From Halorussus salinus (GTDB lineage Archaea; Halobacteriota; Halobacteria; Halobacteriales; Haladaptataceae), in contig NZ_SBIS02000007.1 of NCBI RefSeq assembly GCF_004765815.2, forward strand, positions 62,001-126,000: a stretch of 64,000 nucleotides of DNA, written 5' to 3'. A program made the translations under genes and the position numbers. This document shows, one piece after another, positions 59,038 to 64,000 of this stretch (position 1 is its first letter; every line of letters begins with the position of its first letter). A model generated the notes under the pieces. The model was not told the origin of the DNA. It saw only the letters and a list, made by a program, of their open reading frames with translations, and ran no database searches.

Positions 59038-60036
59038 ATGACCCGGAGCGAACTGACCGAAATCACCGTCGTCGGCGACGACGACACCGGACTGGTCGCC
59101 CGCGTTACGACCTTGCTGTTCGAGCGCGGAATCAACATCGAGGACTTGGACCAAGCGGTCCGCGACGACCTCTTCCGGATGACGATGCACGTCGATGCCA
59201 CCGGGATGGCGGGGACTCGCGAGGAGCTTCGCGCGGACCTCGACGAACTCGGCGACGACCTCGGGGTGGACGTGCGCGTCCGATTCCCCGACGACCGCGA
59301 GACCAAGCGCATCGCGGTGCTGGTCACGAAAGAGAGCCACTGTCTCGAACAGCTCTGCGAGGCCGAAGACGAGTTGGACGCCGAAATCTCGGTCGTCATC
59401 GGGAACCACCCGGACCTCCAACCGGTCGCCACCGAGTACGGCATCCCGTTCCACGACATCGGCGACGAGCAGGGCAACGCCGACGAGGACGAACTCCTCG
59501 ACCTGCTCGGGGAGTACGACACCGACCTCGTGGTGCTGGCCCGCTACATGCGCATCCTCGGGCCGAACGTGGTCTTCCGCTACGAGGGCCGCATCGTCAA
59601 CGTTCACCCGAGTCTCCTCCCCGCGTTCCCCGGCGCGAAGGCCTACCGGCAGGCCAAGGAGGCGGGCGTCCGACTGGCGGGCGTGACCGCCCACTACGTC
59701 ACGACCGACTTGGACCAAGGTCCCATCGTGGCTCAGCGCGCGTTCAACGTGCCCGACGGCGCGAGCGTCGAGACGCTGAAAGAGCGGGGGCAACCCCTCG
59801 AAGCCGACGTTCTCCTCGAAGCGGTTCGGCTCCACCTCAACGACGACGTGAGCGTCCACCGGGGTCGGACCGAACTCCGGGACGACGCCGCGGAGGTAGC
59901 GACGGCGGAGAACGAAGCGGACGGCGAGCGCGACGCCGACGCCTACCAACTCGGGATGCCCGCCGAACTCGACCGGGCGACCCCCGACGAACCGACCGAC
60001 GAGCGACCGGTCGCGCCACCCCGGTCCGACGACTGA
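59038..60036 (+). CDS. formyltetrahydrofolate deformylase (PurU-like), ACT plus formyltransferase domain
   Basis: A 332-residue protein. Residues 1-85 are an ACT domain (TEITVVGDDDTGLVARVTTLL); residues about 90-275 form a formyltransferase: IAVLVTKESHCLEQLC, VVIGNHPDLQPVA, then VNVHPSLLPAFPGA with the catalytic Asn and His, and TTDLDQGPIVAQ with the Asp. The C-terminal 50 residues are an acidic, disordered tail not seen in bacterial PurU. It would release formate from 10-formyl-THF for purine synthesis; a PurN-like role cannot be excluded. TATA-like CTTTTAGTG lies near 58981. Confidence 0.88.
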   Translation: MTRSELTEITVVGDDDTGLVARVTTLLFERGINIEDLDQAVRDDLFRMTMHVDATGMAGTREELRADLDELGDDLGVDVRVRFPDDRETKRIAVLVTKESHCLEQLCEAEDELDAEISVVIGNHPDLQPVATEYGIPFHDIGDEQGNADEDELLDLLGEYDTDLVVLARYMRILGPNVVFRYEGRIVNVHPSLLPAFPGAKAYRQAKEAGVRLAGVTAHYVTTDLDQGPIVAQRAFNVPDGASVETLKERGQPLEADVLLEAVRLHLNDDVSVHRGRTELRDDAAEVATAENEADGERDADAYQLGMPAELDRATPDEPTDERPVAPPRSDD

Positions 60037-60155
60037 CCGAGACCTGACTCGGCGTTTCTTTCCGGTTCCGTCCTTCGATTCTCCGGCCGGTAACGCGACG
60101 ATGCGCGCGCTTAGTCGGTGGATAACAAAGACGGTTCGTCGTCAACTCCGAGTCG

Positions 60156-61574
60156 ATGCGTTTTCGGGATGCCGTTAGGGTGTTGTTCGTCGGTATCGTC
60201 GTCGCCTCCTCGTTCGTGGTCGCCTCCGGCTACATGTCCGCGGAAGCCTCGTCGTCGTCCGCGGACGGGCGACCGACGTTCGACGCGGCCCCGCGCGACG
60301 GAATCACCGTGGTCGCCACCGACTCGAACACGTGGATGGGGAAGGCCGGAGACGGGCCGCGAGCGCGCGCCGAACTCGTCGCGTTCGCGCCCGACGGGAG
60401 CGTGATGTACTACAACGACACGCACACCCGGTACTGGGACGTGGACCCGGTGAAAGGCACGGAGACGACAGTCGAGTACGTCGCCGCCGACCACCTCAAC
60501 GCCTCGGAGTGTCACGCGACCGAACCGTGTACGCGGAACGTGGTCGAGCGCGTCAACCTCACCACGGGCGAGGTGACGCGCCTCTACGGGCGAATTACGC
60601 CGGGCAAGCACTCGACGCGGTGGCACGACGCGGACCGAGTGGACGAGGACAGCATCGCTATCGCCGACATCGCGCAGGACCGCGTGTACGTCGTCAACAC
60701 GACCAGCGGCCTGATAGAGTGGGAGTGGGACGCCCAGAGCGACTACTCGACTGCCAGCGGAGGTCCGTATCCCGAGGACTGGACCCACCTCAACGACGTG
60801 GAAGTCCTCGCGGACGGCACCATCATGGCCAGCCTGCGCAATCAGGACCAAGTGGTCTTCTTGGACCGCGAGACCGGTCTCGTCGAGAACCGTACACTCG
60901 GCGAGGACGGCGCACACGACATCATCTACGAACAGCACAATCCCGACTACATCAACTCCTCGAACGGCGGCCCGGCGGTCCTCGTCGGCGACTCGGAGAA
61001 CAACCGCGTCGTGGAGTACCAGCGCGAGGAGGGCGAGTGGGTCCGCTCGTGGACGTGGCAGGACGCCCGGATGCAGTGGCCCCGCGACGCCGACCGCATG
61101 CCAAACGGCCACACGCTCATCACCGACTCGAACGGCAACCGCGTCTTCGAAATCAACGAGGAGGGCGAGGTCGTCTGGAGCGTGGACGTGGCGTTCCCCT
61201 ACGAGTCCGAGCGCCTGAACACCGGCGACGAGAGTTCGGGCGGTCCCTCCGCGGCGGAGGCGAACCTCGGGGAGGCGTCCGGCGGCGGTGACGGAAACGG
61301 CGAGGGAAGTGCGGGCGAGTCCGGCGGGCAGGTCGTGGCCGACCGCGAGGAGACCGGTCTCCTCGACAGGGCGTGGGCGGTCGTTCGGGGTCTCCTGCCC
61401 GGCCGGACCGCGAACGGACTGATGTACGTCACGCCGGTCTGGATGGGCGGCCCGGAGGTGCTGGCGCTCGGGGCAATCGTGCTGACTCTGCTGGTGTGGC
61501 TGGTCTGCGAGGCCTACTGGTCGTCGTGGAGCGCGTCGGTCCACAAACCGGTGTCGCTCTCGCGGCGAAAGTAG
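60156..61574 (+). CDS. arylsulfotransferase-family (ASST) protein with membrane anchors
   Basis: A 472-residue protein. An N-terminal span (AVRVLFVGIVVASSFVVASG) probably serves as signal or anchor; the middle (about 45-340) is a beta-propeller-like domain with repeated blades such as IAIADIAQDRVYVVNTTSGL and MPNGHTLITDSNGNRVFE, as in arylsulfate sulfotransferases. Two Cys in ECHATEPC may form a disulfide. A Gly/Ser-rich linker leads to one strong span near residues 430-455 (VLALGAIVLTLLVWLVC). The catalytic His of bacterial ASST is not clearly identified, so the activity is uncertain. Confidence 0.8.
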   Translation: MRFRDAVRVLFVGIVVASSFVVASGYMSAEASSSSADGRPTFDAAPRDGITVVATDSNTWMGKAGDGPRARAELVAFAPDGSVMYYNDTHTRYWDVDPVKGTETTVEYVAADHLNASECHATEPCTRNVVERVNLTTGEVTRLYGRITPGKHSTRWHDADRVDEDSIAIADIAQDRVYVVNTTSGLIEWEWDAQSDYSTASGGPYPEDWTHLNDVEVLADGTIMASLRNQDQVVFLDRETGLVENRTLGEDGAHDIIYEQHNPDYINSSNGGPAVLVGDSENNRVVEYQREEGEWVRSWTWQDARMQWPRDADRMPNGHTLITDSNGNRVFEINEEGEVVWSVDVAFPYESERLNTGDESSGGPSAAEANLGEASGGGDGNGEGSAGESGGQVVADREETGLLDRAWAVVRGLLPGRTANGLMYVTPVWMGGPEVLALGAIVLTLLVWLVCEAYWSSWSASVHKPVSLSRRK

Positions 61575-61617
61575 TCGATGAATTTCCGGACTGAGTTTTC
61601 GTTTTTGATTCTCGGCG

Positions 61618-61817
61618 TGCGCGAGCAACGCGCGCGAGGGACGAGGACCGCAACGGAGTCTGCGTGAGCGGACGCGAACGCAGGCACGGAAGTCGCAGCC
61701 CGCGCAGCGAAGCGAGCAGGAACGTCTTCCGGTGTGAGGACCGCAGGAGGCTGGGGAGGACGAGGTGGCGGTGCTGTGCGGTTTTGCGGTGACTCCTTGG
61801 AGTCGGCAGTAGCTAGC
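61618..61817 (+). repeat. dispersed repeat family, copy E
   Basis: The first of an inverted pair in the 453-base gap before purC. It runs GCGCGAGCAACGCGC (degenerate main hairpin), GAGGGACGAGGACCGCA, a variable part (61655-61735), GAGGACCGCAGGAGGCTGGGG, CGGTGCTGTGCGG, GGTGACTCC and the tail GGAGTCGGCAGTAGCTAGC (61799-61817). Confidence 0.8.
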
Positions 61818-61843
61818 GTGTACCTGATTGAGGTTGTAACGGA

Positions 61844-61983
61844 GCTAGCTACTGCCGACTCCTATCATACCGCACTGCATCCGCACCGCCACCTCGTCCT
61901 CCCCAACCGACTGCGTTGCTCGTTTCACTGCGCTACTCGTCCCTCGCACGGTTGGCGCGACACGAGGTCGCGCCAGCGCGCGC
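61844..61983 (-). repeat. dispersed repeat family, copy F, inverted to copy E
   Basis: The tail GCTAGCTACTGCCGACTCC (61844-61862) is the exact reverse complement of copy E's tail, 26 bases away. Then TATCATACC, GCACTGCATCC, CCTCCCCAACC, a variable part, CTCGTCCCTCGC, and the main hairpin TGGCGCGAC (61953-61961) with GTCGCGCCA (61967-61975). Confidence 0.82.
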
Positions 61984-62027
61984 CGGGAAGAAATTCACGC
62001 AATCGCGCTGGAGTAGAACAGAACTGT

Positions 62028-63104
62028 TCAGAGATTCCGGACGACGGCAACCGCGTCCTCTAGCGCCGGAGCGTCGAACAGTTCGCGGCCGACGTAGGCG
62101 TTGGTCCCCGCGGCGTAGAGGTCCCGCGCGGCCGCGACGACCTCGCCGTCCAGCGGTTCGGGCGACGCCTCGCAGAGCGATTTCCAGTCGGCCACGTTCC
62201 GTGCCTTCGCCTCCTGTTTGGCCGCCTCGACAGCCTCGACCCACTCGGGTTGGGTGCGCTTGTGGTACTGGCGGACGAACTCCTTGCTGACTTGCTGGCC
62301 GTGGAAGGTGAAGCGGTTCTCGTCGAAGGTGCCCACCACGTCGGCGACCCGGACCTCGCCGTCGAAGTAGCAACACTCGATTTTGCCGTCCTCGTGGACC
62401 AGTTCGGCCTCGGCGGCCCGCTCGGTCACGACGCGGTTGACCTCGCGGGCGACCGATTCGAGTTCCTCGATGTCGGCCAGTCCCGCGATGCGGTCGGCCT
62501 CCCGCCGGGTGAGATAGCGGTCGCCCTCCTCGTACTTCGTGGAGAACTCCACGATTGGCTCCTCCAACTGGACGACGCCCTCGGGCCACTCCTCGAAGTC
62601 GAGGCCGTGGTCGGCGGGGTCGGTGCGCCGCCGGAGGCTCGACCCCACGGGGACGCTGTTCCGGAAGACGACTTCGAGCGGAATCAGGTAGTTGTCGCCC
62701 GCCTCGTCGTGGTAGGCGTCGTAGTCGTAGTCCCGGCCCTCGTGGGGCAGGTCGGGGACTTGGGTCAACTCGATGGCCATCTCCGTCGGCGGAGCGTCGG
62801 CCTCGGCGAGGGGGACGACCTCGCCGGTGTCGGAGTCGTCTCGCGGCTCCGCCGCTCGACTGTCCGAGGCGCGACGCGCCTCGCTATTTACGACTCCTCG
62901 GTAGTGGGTCGGGACGCCTTCGTCTTCCAGCAACTCGAAGTTGAACGCGCCCATCGCGCAGAGACTCGCGCCCTTGTCCGGAATCTCGTCGGGCATCTTC
63001 CCCCAGTCGAACACCGAGTAGTCGTCGGTGAAGACGAACGACCCGCGCCCGAGCGTCGTCGCGGTCGGTTCGCGCTCGACGCGGAACTCCTTGACGCTGG
63101 TCAC
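62028..63104 (-). CDS. purC: phosphoribosylaminoimidazole-succinocarboxamide synthase
   Basis: A 358-residue SAICAR synthase, which joins aspartate to CAIR using ATP. The start [20 protein letters not shown] and [18 protein letters not shown] match haloarchaeal PurC, followed by [13 protein letters not shown] and [11 protein letters not shown] in the ATP/CAIR sites and YHKRTQPEW near the C-terminus. An acidic insertion of about 35 residues occurs near residue 95, before PPTEMAIEL. The GTG at 63104 is chosen because the family begins there; GTG 63113 is the alternative. A 28-codon ORF (63187-63101, minus strand) overlaps the start as GTGA. Confidence 0.95.
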   Translation of the reverse strand: MTSVKEFRVEREPTATTLGRGSFVFTDDYSVFDWGKMPDEIPDKGASLCAMGAFNFELLEDEGVPTHYRGVVNSEARRASDSRAAEPRDDSDTGEVVPLAEADAPPTEMAIELTQVPDLPHEGRDYDYDAYHDEAGDNYLIPLEVVFRNSVPVGSSLRRRTDPADHGLDFEEWPEGVVQLEEPIVEFSTKYEEGDRYLTRREADRIAGLADIEELESVAREVNRVVTERAAEAELVHEDGKIECCYFDGEVRVADVVGTFDENRFTFHGQQVSKEFVRQYHKRTQPEWVEAVEAAKQEAKARNVADWKSLCEASPEPLDGEVVAAARDLYAAGTNAYVGRELFDAPALEDAVAVVRNL

Positions 63105-63411
63105 CGTAACCACCTCGCGCTCGACGCTCGACTCGCGGTCCCTGAATCGCTCGCCCCTGTCTCGCCGTCCCCGTCGCTGTCCGTCATGTGCGAGGGGTGG
63201 CCGCGACCGGACTAAGGCGTTTCCATTCCCGTGCGTACTTTCCGACACTTCGACGCCGGAATTGTGCATCTTCGCGCATTGGTTCGTCGGGTACGTCGTC
63301 GCCGGTCGCGGGCCGTCGCTCCTTCGACGGCGAGACGACGTTCGGACGCCGAGACCAACCGCTCTGCCGTAACCCGTCAGTTTTTACCACTCGCAACCCT
63401 CGTAGCGCGTG
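63105..63411. other. 307-base gap between purC and cofH
   Basis: Divergent promoters. On the minus strand, CCTTAGTC (about 63210-63217) lies 24-30 bases before an ATG at 63187 that opens a 28-codon ORF ending inside the purC start. On the plus strand, AGTTTTTACC (63379-63388) is 24-33 bases before the cofH ATG. Nothing else was recognised. Confidence 0.5.
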
Positions 63412-64000
63412 ATGGTAGACGCGGCCCGGACGAACGTTCCGCGAGGAGAGTTCGACTTCCAGTACGTGCCCGAGACCGACCAGTCGTTCGAGAACGCACT
63501 GGCGAAGGCCAGCGACGGCGAGCGCCTGACGGTCGCCGACGGCATCGAACTCATGACCACCGGTACCGACCGGGAGGGCATCGACCTCGCGCGCAAAGAG
63601 GAGGTACTGGAGGCGGCCGACCGACGCCGGGCCGAGGAGGTCGGCGACGAGGTCACGTTCGTCGCCAACCTGAACAACAACGTCACGACCGCGTGCAACA
63701 CCGGCTGTCTGTTCTGCAACTTCAAGAACACCGCCCAGAACTTCGAGGAGAACGCCGACGAGGAACACGGCGGGTTCACCAAGACGCCCGCCGAGTCGCG
63801 CGAAATCGTGGAGCTGGCCCGCGAAACCGGCATCTACGAGGTCACGTCGGTCAGCGGATTGCACCCCGGTCTCGCGCTGGACGACGAACATCTCGAACGC
63901 CTCGAATCGAGCGACAGGGGCGACCTGAACTACAAGTCCCCCGAGGCGTACGAGACCGACCCCGGCACCTACGTCGAGCAGATGGAGGCGATGAACGTCG
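63412..64000 (+). CDS. cofH: F420 biosynthesis enzyme CofH, 3'-truncated by the window edge
   Basis: The first 196 residues of a radical SAM enzyme; the frame is open to the window end. CNTGCLFC carries the three cluster Cys at residues 95, 99 and 102 (CxxxCxxC). FKNTAQNFE, GGFTKTPAESREIVELA and VTSVSGLHPGLALDDEH match CofH, which joins ribityl-diaminouracil to tyrosine in making the deazaflavin of F420, rather than CofG. The ATG at 63412 has a TATA-like AGTTTTTACC 24-33 bases upstream. The partner cofG is not visible. Confidence 0.9.
   Translation, partial: MVDAARTNVPRGEFDFQYVPETDQSFENALAKASDGERLTVADGIELMTTGTDREGIDLARKEEVLEAADRRRAEEVGDEVTFVANLNNNVTTACNTGCLFCNFKNTAQNFEENADEEHGGFTKTPAESREIVELARETGIYEVTSVSGLHPGLALDDEHLERLESSDRGDLNYKSPEAYETDPGTYVEQMEAMNV

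Noticed and set aside
1-64000. tRNA, rRNA, transposase, integrase, attachment site or replication origin
   Set aside because: Looked for typical features (cloverleaf arms, GGTTCGA, catalytic motifs, inverted-repeat origin elements near cdc6) and saw none.

Overview
The window reads as chromosomal DNA of an extremely halophilic archaeon (class Halobacteria). The evidence is high G+C, acidic proteins rich in Asp and Glu, many Tat-type lipoproteins with an RR..GC signal, frequent leaderless genes with a TATA-like box about 25-33 bases before the start codon, and archaeal marker genes: the archaeosine genes, SAMP ubiquitin-like modifiers, a JAMM desampylase, gatD and cofH. The genus cannot be fixed from this sequence alone; the repeats and gene order look like the Halorussus/Haladaptatus side of the group, but that is only an impression. 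No rRNA, tRNA, CRISPR array, transposase or integrase was recognised.

Layout. 0-10 kb: MBL-fold hydrolase (cut by the window start), methyltransferase, pyrG-guaAb operon, HtrA-like protease, hydrolase, PspA, HExxH surface protein and a membrane protein with a paralogue at 24-25 kb. 10-18 kb: JAMM desampylase, oxidoreductase, moaB with a His-rich head, an Idi-like Nudix protein, carB. 18-25 kb: membrane and secreted proteins, an ArsR-like regulator, gatD, GNAT. 25-31.4 kb: SAMP1, two tandem TrkA-C proteins, a K+ channel and an HPP/UspA protein, which look like a potassium/stress block. 31.4-34 kb: a strongly structured RNA or DNA element, then udp, an HTH gene and a pfkB kinase, probably nucleoside/ribose-1-phosphate salvage. 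34-45 kb: DUF63, lipoproteins, Nudix, tgtA, an HTH regulator, arcS, a GIDE-like membrane protein, a P19-like lipoprotein, GNAT. 45-50 kb: a coupled pair of NnrS-like membrane protein and a MoaD-fold protein ending in Cys-Cys, small hypothetical genes, a second SAMP/MoaD-like gene with a masked diglycine coupled to a small protein that also ends in Gly-Gly, and a cystathionine synthase/lyase-type enzyme. 50-56 kb: GNAT, a toxin-antitoxin-like pair, aldehyde ferredoxin oxidoreductase, VanZ-like protein, raSEA. 56-64 kb: tandem paralogous lipoproteins, two very small overlapping genes, purS-purQ, purU-like, arylsulfotransferase-like, purC, and the start of cofH.

How genes fit together. tgtA, arcS and raSEA cover the tRNA archaeosine-15 pathway. 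purS, purQ, purC, purU-like, pyrG, guaAb and carB are nucleotide synthesis. SAMP1, the SAMP3-like protein, the MoaD-fold variant, the desampylase and MoaB belong to the ubiquitin-like/molybdopterin world, and the AOR enzyme uses such a pterin cofactor.

The most unusual signals are (1) a dispersed intergenic repeat family with six copies in 64 kb, in which a hairpin stem changes sequence between copies but keeps its pairing; (2) a 14-bp perfect stem with an outer GAAAG/CTTTC helix and alternative inner pairing at 31.5 kb; (3) the coupled MoaD-fold 'CC' protein and polytopic membrane protein; and (4) the SAMP-like protein whose diglycine is followed by eight more residues.
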